29,732 nt of DNA from Bacteroidales bacterium UBA2861 (GCA_002350615.1 DEFD01000033.1:1-29732); one strand, 5' to 3'; positions 16,564 to 22,538 are shown, numbered from the stretch's first letter. Translations and numbers: made by a program. Notes: generated by a model not told the origin, from the sequence alone.

Positions 16564-17382
16564 CTACCAGTTTAGGATCCGGAGTTCTTCCGGGGTGTAA
16601 AGGATGCTGTCTATGAAGTCCGGGGCAGCACTTGCAAGGACCAGGAATACGGCGAAGAACAGTGCCGTAAAAACCAGGAGGATGACAAAAAGGAGCCACC
16701 AGCGGAAATGCCTTTTACGCGGGACGGGGACATCAAGGACAGGTTCTACGATTTCTTCTGACAGGGCGGGAAGGGGCTTCAGCTCCGCAGGTTCAGCCAC
16801 CAATGGATCCGGCTCGAGTACGGGAGGCTCAGGGAGCGGATCCGTTTCCGGGGTGGCAAGAGGCTCCGTGGCGGGGGCGGGTTCGACCGTGGGCTCCGGG
16901 AGGGATGAGACTATGGATGCGAGCGACTGCTCCTGAGCCTGGGCCGCGGCCGGAGGCACGGGATGACTTTTGAGCGAAACGCTCTCGAGGGCGAAACCGT
17001 CAGGATATATGTCCAGGTCCTCGTCGCAAATGAAAAAGAAATTATTCTGCCTCGTGGCGCGAAGCCTGCCAAGGCCGGGGAATTCGACGATTTTCTTTTC
17101 CAACAGTTCGGACCTGACATCGGCAAGGAGACGTTCAAGGACTCCCCGCACCTTATTTGCGTCCAGCCCGCTTATTCTGGAATACAGATTCACGAGCTTG
17201 CCATCCTCGCCTTTCCCTGGCAGGAAGACCACCCTTCTGTATGGAGGATTGATGACATATCCCCTCTCTGAAAAACTCGCCGGCACGAGTTCGGCAACGA
17301 AAGCACCGAACCCCGGAAGTCCTACCTCATCATGTTCCATGAGGAGTTCGCGGATCATTTTCGAGAGAAGATCTATATTCAT
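16564..17382 (-). CDS. HU-CCDC81 domain membrane protein without SPOR
   Basis: The N-terminal 125 residues are two small HU-like repeats of the Bacteroidetes HU-CCDC81 type: MEHDEVGLPGFGAFVAELV, then KKIVEFPGLGRLRATRQNNFFF. A Pro/Glu-rich linker (about 148-230), one basic stretch (PRKRHFRWW) and a single transmembrane helix (about 238-260) follow. The tail is only about 12 residues. In related proteins a periplasmic SPOR domain that binds denuded glycan is usual; here it is missing. The topology should be HU domains inside, tail outside. It is the first gene of the wall-salvage operon, with TATATTTG about 20 nt upstream of the start. It may link chromosome or protein binding to the cell envelope, but the role is unproven. 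Confidence 0.82.
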   Translation of the reverse strand: MNIDLLSKMIRELLMEHDEVGLPGFGAFVAELVPASFSERGYVINPPYRRVVFLPGKGEDGKLVNLYSRISGLDANKVRGVLERLLADVRSELLEKKIVEFPGLGRLRATRQNNFFFICDEDLDIYPDGFALESVSLKSHPVPPAAAQAQEQSLASIVSSLPEPTVEPAPATEPLATPETDPLPEPPVLEPDPLVAEPAELKPLPALSEEIVEPVLDVPVPRKRHFRWWLLFVILLVFTALFFAVFLVLASAAPDFIDSILYTPEELRILNW

Positions 17383-17402
17383 ACCTCTAAGTCAGAATTC
17401 TA

Positions 17403-17410
17403 CAAATATA
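17403..17410 (-). promoter_or_regulatory. -7 box for the wall-salvage operon
   Basis: The minus strand reads TATATTTG, matching TAnnTTTG, 20 nt before the ATG at 17382. The region upstream is A/T-rich and shared with the divergent tRNA-Asn promoter. No TTG at the standard -33 distance was found. Confidence 0.55.
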
Positions 17411-17430
17411 GTTAAAAAAGCAGAAAAAAT

Positions 17431-17461
17431 TTTGCACAATTAAGATTTTGTGCTACCTTTG
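17431..17461 (+). promoter_or_regulatory. Promoter of tRNA-Asn (-33 and -7 boxes)
   Basis: TTTG at 17431-17434 and TACCTTTG at 17454-17461 are separated by 19 nt, the ideal Bacteroidetes arrangement. Confidence 0.85.
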
Positions 17462-17491
17462 CAATCCGCAAGCACGACTGCTTGCCAACAG

Positions 17492-17565
17492 TCCTCTTTA
17501 GCTCAGTTGGTTAGAGCACCTGACTGTTAATCAGGGGGTCCTAGGTTCAAGTCCTAGAAGGGGAG
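17492..17565 (+). tRNA. tRNA-Asn (GTT)
   Basis: A full cloverleaf folds. The acceptor stem TCCTCTT/AAGGGGA has one T-G wobble. The D arm is GCTC/GAGC, the anticodon stem CCTGA/TCAGG with loop CTGTTAA gives anticodon GTT at 17526-17528, and the T arm is CTAGG/CCTAG. The discriminator is G and CCA is not encoded. Confidence 0.96.
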
Positions 17566-17570
17566 CAAGA

Positions 17571-17612
17571 AACGGACAAATCATCGGAAATCGACGGTTT
17601 GTCCGTTTTTTT
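17571..17612 (+). terminator. Intrinsic terminator of tRNA-Asn
   Basis: The arms AACGGACAAA and TTTGTCCGTT pair perfectly over 10 bp and run into a T tract on the plus strand. It begins 6 nt after the tRNA end. Confidence 0.85.
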
Positions 17613-17615
17613 ATT

Positions 17616-17660
17616 GTGAGAATCACAGCTCAAATAAAAAAAATGAGCTGTGACCCTCAC
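17616..17660. repeat. Inverted repeat overlapping the small-RNA terminator
   Basis: GTGAG-aa-TCACAGCTCA pairs with TGAGCTGTGA-cc-CTCAC around an A-rich loop (15 bp with one internal mismatch pair). One arm is shared with the minus-strand terminator hairpin at 17643-17674, so the two structures exclude each other in a read-through RNA. Confidence 0.6.
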
Positions 17661-17674
17661 GGGCAACAACTCAT
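17636..17674 (-). terminator. GNRA-loop intrinsic terminator of the small RNA
   Basis: Read on the minus strand, ATGAGTTGT pairs with ACAGCTCAT (one G-U). An inner CCC/GGG stem is closed by the tetraloop GTGA, and eight T residues follow directly. This is one of the best-formed terminators in the window. Confidence 0.8.
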
Positions 17675-17747
17675 CTAACCACATAATTAATAACACTAAA
17701 ACTAATAACCAATAGACCGAAGGATCAGAACGACCACTTACTCGATC
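17637..17747 (-). ncRNA. Candidate small RNA, about 110 nt, unknown family
   Basis: A textbook promoter on the minus strand (17754-17784) is followed by about 110 nt and then a strong intrinsic terminator (17636-17674). No protein gene lies downstream in the same direction: the next gene, tRNA-Asn, is on the other strand. The unit is therefore complete and not a leader. Near its 5' end GGATC and GATCC can pair over a 17-nt loop. The middle is A/U-rich and poor in structure, suitable for base-pairing with a target. The only in-frame ATG (near 17685) starts a frame that runs through the terminator, so I do not call a peptide. The exact ends are estimates from the box positions. Confidence 0.6.
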
Positions 17748-17753
17748 CGGATA

Positions 17754-17784
17754 CAAAGGTACAACATTTTATTTAATTTGCAAA
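17754..17784 (-). promoter_or_regulatory. Promoter of the candidate small RNA
   Basis: On the minus strand TTTG (17781-17784) is followed after 19 nt by TACCTTTG (17754-17761). This is the same spacing and the same -7 box as the tRNA-Asn promoter, so strong constitutive transcription is likely. Confidence 0.8.
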
Positions 17785-17803
17785 CTTTTTCAAAAAAATT
17801 TTT

Positions 17804-17879
17804 CAAAAAAATTAAAAACTTATGCTCGAAGCGCCCAAACCCCTCTTTCTCAGAGCCCTGGAGCCTGGGCGCAGGCATA
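17804..17879 (-). terminator. Two-tier hairpin with T tract, possible second terminator
   Basis: TATGC (17821-17825) pairs with GCATA (17875-17879), and GCGCCCA (17831-17837) with TGGGCGC (17866-17872). An inner CTCT/AGAG stem is also possible. On the minus strand a tract AGTTTTTAATTTTTTT follows at once. It lies just past the tRNA-Ala(CGC) terminator and may back it up, or may belong to a structured RNA. Confidence 0.45.
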
Positions 17880-17891
17880 TCCATGACAAAG

Positions 17892-17925
17892 AAAAAACCG
17901 CCTCTTAATGACAAGAAGGCGGTTT
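17892..17925 (-). terminator. Intrinsic terminator of tRNA-Ala (CGC)
   Basis: AAACCGCCT (17895-17903) pairs with AGGCGGTTT (17917-17925) over 9 bp. Read on the minus strand it is followed by a run of T. It begins 1 nt after the tRNA. Confidence 0.85.
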
Positions 17926-17926
17926 G

Positions 17927-17999
17927 TGGAGCGTAGGAGGGTCGAACTCCCGACCTCTAGATTGCGAACCTAGCGCTCTACCAACTGAGCTAACGCCCC
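17927..17999 (-). tRNA. tRNA-Ala (CGC)
   Basis: The minus strand folds as a 73-nt tRNA with acceptor GGGGCGT/ACGCTCC, including the G3-U70 pair that marks alanine tRNAs. The anticodon loop TTCGCAA gives CGC (complement at 17964-17966), reading GCG. The discriminator is A and CCA is not encoded. It follows miaA on the same strand but has its own promoter. Confidence 0.93.
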
Positions 18000-18010
18000 G
18001 AAAGGGACTG

Positions 18011-18040
18011 CAAATATACAATAATTTTCAGATTATTCAA
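18011..18040 (-). promoter_or_regulatory. Promoter of tRNA-Ala (CGC)
   Basis: On the minus strand TTG (18038-18040) and TATATTTG (18011-18018) are separated by 19 nt. The unit lies in the short gap between the miaA stop and the tRNA. Confidence 0.85.
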
Positions 18041-18048
18041 CAGATTGT

Positions 18049-18927
18049 TCAAACCTCGGTCCAATGGATGCGGATTCCGCTGCGTTCCATCCCGCGGAAC
18101 CAGGTCATCTGGCGCTTTGCGAACTGATGGATCGCCGTGGACAATTGGACAAAGAGTTCCTCTTCCGTGAGTTCTCCCTGCAGATACAAGGTGACGAACT
18201 TATATTCAAGCCCGTACGAGATAAGGGTTTGAGCCGGGACTCCCCTGTCCAGCAGACCTCGGATTTCGTCCACCATGCCTTCTTCGAGCCTGGCTTTCAG
18301 CCTGGAATCTATCCGCGCGTTTCGCTCCTCCCTGCTGACAAGAGTCCCTATGTAGAATATGCGTTTGGTGCCTCCGGGGGCGGCATCCGCTTCCGAGGCC
18401 TTATCCTGTATCGCCGCGGGAGCGCTGAGCGGTTTCCTGCTGCGGAAGTCGTAGCCGCTGCCTACTGCATTGATATACAATCCGGTGCCCCCGCATAGGA
18501 TGGGGATGTTGCCGCGCGCTTTGATATCGGCATACGCCTTTTCAAAATCTTCGCAGAAGCGATAGACATTATACTGTTCCCCAGGCTCCGCTATATCTAT
18601 AAGATGATACGGAACGCCTTCATAATCAGCGATATCCTTTCCCGTGCCTATGTCCATGCCCCGATAGACCTGCCGCGAATCCGCGGAGATAATCTCGCAT
18701 CGGGCGGACTCCCCCGCCCCGAGGGAAGCGAAAATGGATTCCAGGCTCCTGGCCAGCCTCACGGCATATCTGGTCTTGCCCGAAGCTGTGGGGCCGAGAA
18801 CGCACACAAGGTCATAATCGCCTTTGGCAAGCGATGCCGCCAAAGCATTGACATCGATGCTCTCAGGCTCCGGAAGGGCCGCAGGAATTGATTTGAGGAA
18901 ACGTGGCATCCTGGTTGAATTCAGCAT
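18049..18927 (-). CDS. miaA: tRNA dimethylallyltransferase
   Basis: MiaA adds a dimethylallyl group to N6 of A37 in tRNAs that read codons starting with U. The P-loop GPTASGKT is at residues 45-52, followed by IISADSRQVYRGMDIGTGK, GVPYHLIDIAEP, and the PILCGGTGLYI block; QFAKRQMTWFRG marks the C-terminal part. At 292 residues it is about normal, but the roughly 38 residues before the P-loop strand are longer than the few usual ones. Starting at the second Met (18909) would shorten this only slightly. It is divergent from smpB and upstream of tRNA-Ala(CGC). Alanine and asparagine tRNAs are not its usual substrates, so the proximity is probably not functional. Confidence 0.95.
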   Translation of the reverse strand: MLNSTRMPRFLKSIPAALPEPESIDVNALAASLAKGDYDLVCVLGPTASGKTRYAVRLARSLESIFASLGAGESARCEIISADSRQVYRGMDIGTGKDIADYEGVPYHLIDIAEPGEQYNVYRFCEDFEKAYADIKARGNIPILCGGTGLYINAVGSGYDFRSRKPLSAPAAIQDKASEADAAPGGTKRIFYIGTLVSREERNARIDSRLKARLEEGMVDEIRGLLDRGVPAQTLISYGLEYKFVTLYLQGELTEEELFVQLSTAIHQFAKRQMTWFRGMERSGIRIHWTEV

Positions 18928-18959
18928 GTAAAGATAACGAATTATTCAAAACTCTTGGC

Positions 18960-18967
18960 TATCTTTG
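18960..18967 (+). promoter_or_regulatory. -7 box for smpB
   Basis: TATCTTTG, an exact TAnnTTTG match, ends 7 nt before the smpB ATG at 18975. This again implies a near-leaderless mRNA. The -33 region holds no clear TTG. Confidence 0.5.
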
Positions 18968-18974
18968 CAGCCCT

Positions 18975-19424
18975 ATGCCTAAGGCAAAGAGTAAAATACA
19001 GATCAACAACAGGCGGGCATCGCATGACTATGAGTTTCTGGAAAGCTACGACGCGGGAATCGTGCTTGTAGGGACGGAAATCAAATCGCTTCGTGCCGGC
19101 CGTGCTTCGCTGCAGGATGCCTACTGCTATTTCAGCGGAGGAGAGCTGTATTTGAAAGGGATGAATATCGCCACTTACCTTCAAGGTTCCTGGGGTGCCC
19201 ACGAACCGTTGAGAGAGAGGAAGTTGCTGCTTACGCGCAGGGAGCTGAGGCATCTGGCCGCCGCCGTGAAACAGAAGGGTCTCACCATCGTTGCCGTGCG
19301 GGTGTATATAGCAGAAAACGGCTATGCAAAGGTCCACATCGCCCTTGCAAAGGGAAAGAAGGAATATGACAAGCGGGCCGCCATCAAGGAGAAGGACATC
19401 CGCCGCGAGATGGAAAGGGGCTAA
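18975..19424 (+). CDS. smpB: SsrA-binding protein (trans-translation)
   Basis: SmpB binds tmRNA and brings it to stalled ribosomes. The sequence begins MPKAKSKIQINNRRASHDYEFLE in shape and has the conserved AGIVLVGTEIKSLRAG, SLQDAYCYF and LRERKLLLTRREL blocks. A basic C-terminal tail follows (GKKEYDKRAAIKEKDIRRE). At 149 residues it is of normal length. The frame is open upstream to 18903, but that part crosses the promoter and part of divergent miaA, so ATG 18975 is the start. The tmRNA gene itself is not in the window. tRNA-Ala(GGC) follows with its own promoter. Confidence 0.97.
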   Translation: MPKAKSKIQINNRRASHDYEFLESYDAGIVLVGTEIKSLRAGRASLQDAYCYFSGGELYLKGMNIATYLQGSWGAHEPLRERKLLLTRRELRHLAAAVKQKGLTIVAVRVYIAENGYAKVHIALAKGKKEYDKRAAIKEKDIRREMERG

Positions 19425-19462
19425 AAGAAAGCCTCCTGCCGATAAAAAGTCCTGACGGGCTA

Positions 19463-19491
19463 TTGCAAATCAGAAAAAAGTTGTATCTTTG
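19463..19491 (+). promoter_or_regulatory. Promoter of tRNA-Ala (GGC)
   Basis: TTG (19463-19465) and TATCTTTG (19484-19491) are separated by 18 nt, in the normal range. Confidence 0.8.
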
Positions 19492-19503
19492 CAGTCCGCA
19501 AAT

Positions 19504-19576
19504 GGGGTATTAGCTCAGTTGGTAGAGCGTTTGAATGGCATTCAAAAGGTCAGGAGTTCGATTCTCCTATGCTCCA
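19504..19576 (+). tRNA. tRNA-Ala (GGC)
   Basis: A 73-nt cloverleaf with acceptor GGGGTAT/ATGCTCC, again with the alanine-specific G3-U70 pair. The anticodon stem TTTGA/TCAAA encloses loop ATGGCAT, giving anticodon GGC (19537-19539), which reads GCC/GCU. The discriminator is A and CCA is not encoded. Confidence 0.95.
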
Positions 19577-19581
19577 CAAGG

Positions 19582-19624
19582 TCAAGGATTTAAGGTAAAA
19601 CTTAAGTCCTTGATTTTCTTTTTT
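19582..19624 (+). terminator. Intrinsic terminator of tRNA-Ala (GGC)
   Basis: TCAAGGA and TCCTTGA pair, extended by an inner TTAAG/CTTAA stem, then a T-rich tract follows. It starts 6 nt after the tRNA. The T tract also borders the 3' end of the convergent LuxR gene. Confidence 0.75.
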
Positions 19625-19651
19625 GGGTTACAAGGTTGCAGAAAAATCTAC

Positions 19652-20869
19652 TTATAGAATCATCATCTTGTTCACTTGCGAAATCAGTTCGGCGGTATTG
19701 GATACGTCGAATTTTACGAGCAATTTCTTACGATACCACTTGACGGTTTCCGGGCTGAGTCCCATGCCATTGGCAATTTGTGGCGTTGTGTATCCTTTCG
19801 CGAGAAGGTCAAGGATTTCCTTTTCGCGATCTGAAAGCTGCGGGACCTCTTCATCGCAAGCGGGGCGGCGCACTTCCCGGATAGTTTCTTCCAAGACGGC
19901 AGAAACTTCGGCCTGTTCTTTTTTTGTAGATTGCAGTTTCTTCCCGATCAGCAGCAACACGATTAATAGCACCAAGATAAGGATGGATCCGGCCGCTAGA
20001 ATAACTATCTGTTTCCGTTGGGCGAGCAGAGCCGCTGACATATATTCGTAGTTCTCCTTTGTGAAGGTCAATTCCTCTTTCTCGTGAGTAGAAAAGTATT
20101 CATCCGCATGATGAAGATAACGGAGGGCTGTCCAGGTCCTTCCTTCTTCCATATATACGCGACCGAGGCCTTTTTGAACCATGGCCACCATAAGCGAATC
20201 TCCTTGAGCATATGTCAACGCCTTTTCATAGGCTTGAGCGGCTTTCCGAAGCAAACCTTGTTCTACCCAGGTCTCTCCGATATTGTAATAGAGGATGGCA
20301 TTGCTTTGGTTCCACCCATACTTGTCAAAGATAGCGCCGGCTTTCCTGTACCAATTCATGGCCTGCGGGATGGAATCCATCATGTTGTAGAGGTTGCCGA
20401 TGGCTCCGTAAAGGGCCGAACGGGTATCATCCACCTCTTTATCAGAATAACCTTCCGGGTTGGTAGGAGAGATAGCACCGCCCGCCATCTTTTCTACGGC
20501 AGCTAGGGCCTTTCGGTAATAGACCATGGAACTGTCGTACTGCTCGGAAGACCAGAAACATTGTCCCAGATATCGGTATGCATCGGCATTGGCCTCCTCC
20601 CAGCCCCTGGGTTCAGAGATGGAAAGCGCCTTGCGTGCATAGAACACGCATTTCTCGCTATTCAAAGCACTGTAGCCCAACATAAGGTCCCGAAAGGCAC
20701 GGTTCAGATTTACCAGTTCCTCTGTCGATGCCAAATCTATGGCATCGGGGACCCAGCGGGCGACAGCGCGCTCAAGCGAATCAAGGTTATGACCGCGGTG
20801 GTCGTTGTAGGCGTGCACACGGACGCAGGTCAAAACTGTCAGCAGCAATATGATACCAATTCTTCTCAT
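19652..20869 (-). CDS. Membrane-anchored TPR and LuxR-type HTH regulator
   Basis: The protein has a signal-like N-terminus (MRRIGIILLLTVLTCVRVHA), a helical TPR-like sensor region (about 40-265), one transmembrane helix (about 287-309), a short coiled linker and a LuxR/GerE HTH at 344-405 (LSDREKEILDLLAKGYTTPQI, then LSPETVKWYRKKLLVKF in two parts). This build is common in Bacteroidetes: the TPR part lies in the periplasm and the HTH in the cytoplasm, so an envelope signal could reach DNA without a kinase. No enzyme or receiver domain is present. Its promoter box is 5 nt before the start. It is divergent from an orphan HTH gene with a nearly identical recognition helix, and probably controls that operon. 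Confidence 0.88.
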   Translation of the reverse strand: MRRIGIILLLTVLTCVRVHAYNDHRGHNLDSLERAVARWVPDAIDLASTEELVNLNRAFRDLMLGYSALNSEKCVFYARKALSISEPRGWEEANADAYRYLGQCFWSSEQYDSSMVYYRKALAAVEKMAGGAISPTNPEGYSDKEVDDTRSALYGAIGNLYNMMDSIPQAMNWYRKAGAIFDKYGWNQSNAILYYNIGETWVEQGLLRKAAQAYEKALTYAQGDSLMVAMVQKGLGRVYMEEGRTWTALRYLHHADEYFSTHEKEELTFTKENYEYMSAALLAQRKQIVILAAGSILILVLLIVLLLIGKKLQSTKKEQAEVSAVLEETIREVRRPACDEEVPQLSDREKEILDLLAKGYTTPQIANGMGLSPETVKWYRKKLLVKFDVSNTAELISQVNKMMIL

Positions 20870-20874
20870 CCCTG

Positions 20875-20907
20875 CAAAGGTACTAAATAAAAACCGCCCG
20901 TTTTCAA
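20875..20907 (-). promoter_or_regulatory. Promoter of the TPR-LuxR gene
   Basis: On the minus strand TACCTTTG (20875-20882) ends 5 nt before the ATG at 20869. A TTG lies at 20905-20907, 22 nt away, a little longer than usual. The palindrome block begins at the TTG. Confidence 0.55.
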
Positions 20908-20942
20908 CCCCTTAGGGTGGAGTGCGCCACCCGAAAGGGTGG
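20907..20942. promoter_or_regulatory. Nested GGGTGG/CCACCC palindromes, candidate LuxR operator
   Basis: In order: ACCC-cttA-GGGT (20907-20918), GGGTGG-agtgcg-CCACCC (20915-20932) and CCACCC-gaaa-GGGTGG (20927-20942). The arms are shared, so several alternative hairpins or dimer sites are possible. The block lies midway between the two divergent LuxR-type genes and abuts the minus-strand -33 TTG. Binding by either HTH is inferred, not shown. Confidence 0.5.
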
Positions 20943-20964
20943 TGTTTAAGACAATGAAATAGCC

Positions 20965-20972
20965 GAAATTTG
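20965..20972 (+). promoter_or_regulatory. Weak -7 box for the orphan HTH operon
   Basis: GAAATTTG differs from TAnnTTTG only at its first base and lies 19 nt before the ATG at 20992. A poor box next to palindromes fits a promoter that needs an activator. No clear -33 TTG was found. Confidence 0.3.
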
Positions 20973-20991
20973 CAAAAAAGTAAAACCAATA

Positions 20992-21207
20992 ATGGGCGAA
21001 ACCACTGTAAATAACATCAAACTGACCCGGCGGGAGATGTCTATCCTGCAGGAAGTTGCCATCGGCCGGACCACTCCGCAGATTGCACAGATCCTGGGGC
21101 TGAGTCCTGAAACTGTGAAATGGTATCGTAAGCAGCTTCTTGTCAAGTTTTCCGCGACTACCTCCGCCGAGGTGGTGCGCAAAGCGATTATGAACAATAT
21201 ACTATAA
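20992..21207 (+). CDS. Orphan LuxR/GerE-type HTH protein
   Basis: This 71-residue protein is little more than one LuxR-type HTH: LTRREMSILQEVAIGRTTPQI, then LGLSPETVKWYRKQLLVKF. It shares the 11-residue LSPETVKWYRK and TTPQIA with the C-terminus of the divergent TPR-LuxR protein. The rest is less alike, so it is a homologue rather than a fresh duplicate. It has no sensor, receiver or membrane part. It may act as a partner, or as a competitor for the same DNA sites. The start is ATG 20992. The OmpA-type gene follows after 14 nt, so it appears to be the first gene of the exported-protein operon. Small size makes it easy to miss, but the motif is unmistakable. Confidence 0.9.
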   Translation: MGETTVNNIKLTRREMSILQEVAIGRTTPQIAQILGLSPETVKWYRKQLLVKFSATTSAEVVRKAIMNNIL

Positions 21208-21221
21208 AATACTATAAAGCA

Positions 21222-22535
21222 ATGAGAAGAATTGTAGTTTTTATCATTTCTGCGCTGCTAGCGTCCTGCTTTGCCGCAAACGGACAGAACTTGCTGGAAC
21301 GGCTGGGCGAGCGTGCCAAGAATGCAGTAGAAAACAAACTCGGAGAGAAAGTGGAACAGGGAGTGAATGATGCCCTGGACGGAAAAATCGGCAAGAAGAA
21401 AAAGAAGGACAAGGCCGATAAACAGACGGCCGATCCCGTCAGCCAGGACGCTGTCGCCATGCCTGACGCAAAAGTTCCTGCCCAGCCTAAGAAGCAGGTG
21501 GAGACCTCCTATGCCAAGACCGACTATGTGCCCGGCGACGAGATCTTTTTCGAGGACATTTTTGAGAATGAGAAAATCGGCGAGTTCCCGCTGCGCTGGG
21601 ATCTTCTGGACGGGTATGTGGAAACCGCGTCCCTGGAAGGCCGGAAAGTGCTGGCATTTACAGACAATGGCCTTGGGCAGGTGATGCCGCTCATGAAAGA
21701 CAACAAGTGGAACTGGCTGCCTGAGATTTTCACCCTGGAATTCGACCTTTTTGTGGCGCCGATATCTGATGGCGGCTCCACTATGGATATGCAATTGCGT
21801 TTTGGAGAAAGGGGCGCATCCGACTATTACAACGCCTCCAGCTACGTAGATTTCTGGTATAGGGAAGATGGCTCTTCCAATTTGGCCTGGAGTCTTCGCA
21901 AACCTTCTTCCAGTGCCCAGACTGCCGGGAATAAACAACTTGGACTCAACCCTAGCTTCGACGACTATAACGCCAAGGACAATCCCCTGAAGGCCGGGGA
22001 GTGGAACCATTTTGCCTTCTCCTTCAACAAGAGGGCTTTCAAGGGCTATATCAACGGTTTCCGCATCATCAATGTGCCGGCCATGGAGGCGCCCGGTTAC
22101 TTCTATTTCAACAGCGCGTCCCAGTACGCCTACAGCGGCATTAGCAATGTCCGCCTTGCAAAGGGCGCCGTGCCGCTCTACGACCGTCTGATGTCCGAGG
22201 GCAAGATTGTCACCTATGCCATCACCTTCGAAACCGGCAAGGCCGATCTCAAGCCAGAATCCATGGTGGAGATAAACCGTGTGGCCAAATTGATGAAGGA
22301 TAACCCCGGCCTGGAGTTCGAAGTTCAGGGCCACTGCGATGCCACGGGCTCCGACAAAGTCAATGACCCGCTGAGTCAGAAGAGGGCCGAGGCGATTGTC
22401 GCCGCCCTGGTGGAGCAGGGCATCGCACAGGCCCGCCTGACGGCCGTCGGCAAGGGCTCCCACCAGCCCATCGCCTCCAACAGCACTGACGAAGGCCGTG
22501 CCAAGAACCGCAGAGTAGAATTTGTTAAAAAGTAA
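21222..22535 (+). CDS. Exported LamG-like/OmpA fusion protein
   Basis: The N-terminus can be read as a signal peptide cut before Gln (ANG|QN) or as a lipoprotein with lipobox LASC (Cys16). A helical Lys-rich stretch follows (about 25-70, with KKKKKDKADK). The middle (about 100-310) looks like a jelly-roll of LamG type: phrases such as FTLEFDLFV, AGEWNHFAFSFNKRAFKGYI and YFNSASQYAYSGISNVRLAKG. The last 110 residues are a complete OmpA/peptidoglycan-binding domain: ITFETGKADLKPES, VQGHCDATGSD, LSQKRAEAIVAALV and GRAKNRRVEF. It should be tethered to peptidoglycan in the periplasm, perhaps holding a sugar- or protein-binding module. It is the second gene of the operon. Confidence 0.88.
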   Translation: MRRIVVFIISALLASCFAANGQNLLERLGERAKNAVENKLGEKVEQGVNDALDGKIGKKKKKDKADKQTADPVSQDAVAMPDAKVPAQPKKQVETSYAKTDYVPGDEIFFEDIFENEKIGEFPLRWDLLDGYVETASLEGRKVLAFTDNGLGQVMPLMKDNKWNWLPEIFTLEFDLFVAPISDGGSTMDMQLRFGERGASDYYNASSYVDFWYREDGSSNLAWSLRKPSSSAQTAGNKQLGLNPSFDDYNAKDNPLKAGEWNHFAFSFNKRAFKGYINGFRIINVPAMEAPGYFYFNSASQYAYSGISNVRLAKGAVPLYDRLMSEGKIVTYAITFETGKADLKPESMVEINRVAKLMKDNPGLEFEVQGHCDATGSDKVNDPLSQKRAEAIVAALVEQGIAQARLTAVGKGSHQPIASNSTDEGRAKNRRVEFVKK

Positions 22536-22538
22536 TTT

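Noticed and set aside
17547..17756. 69-codon minus-strand frame over the small-RNA unit
   Set aside because: It starts with TTG within the promoter area, runs through a strong terminator and then antisense to tRNA-Asn. A coding role is unlikely.
17785..17820. Two copies of a TTTTTCAAAAAAA-like repeat
   Set aside because: It is a short A/T tract upstream of a promoter, best explained as promoter-side DNA and the T tract of a hairpin. It does not have the regular spacers of a CRISPR array.
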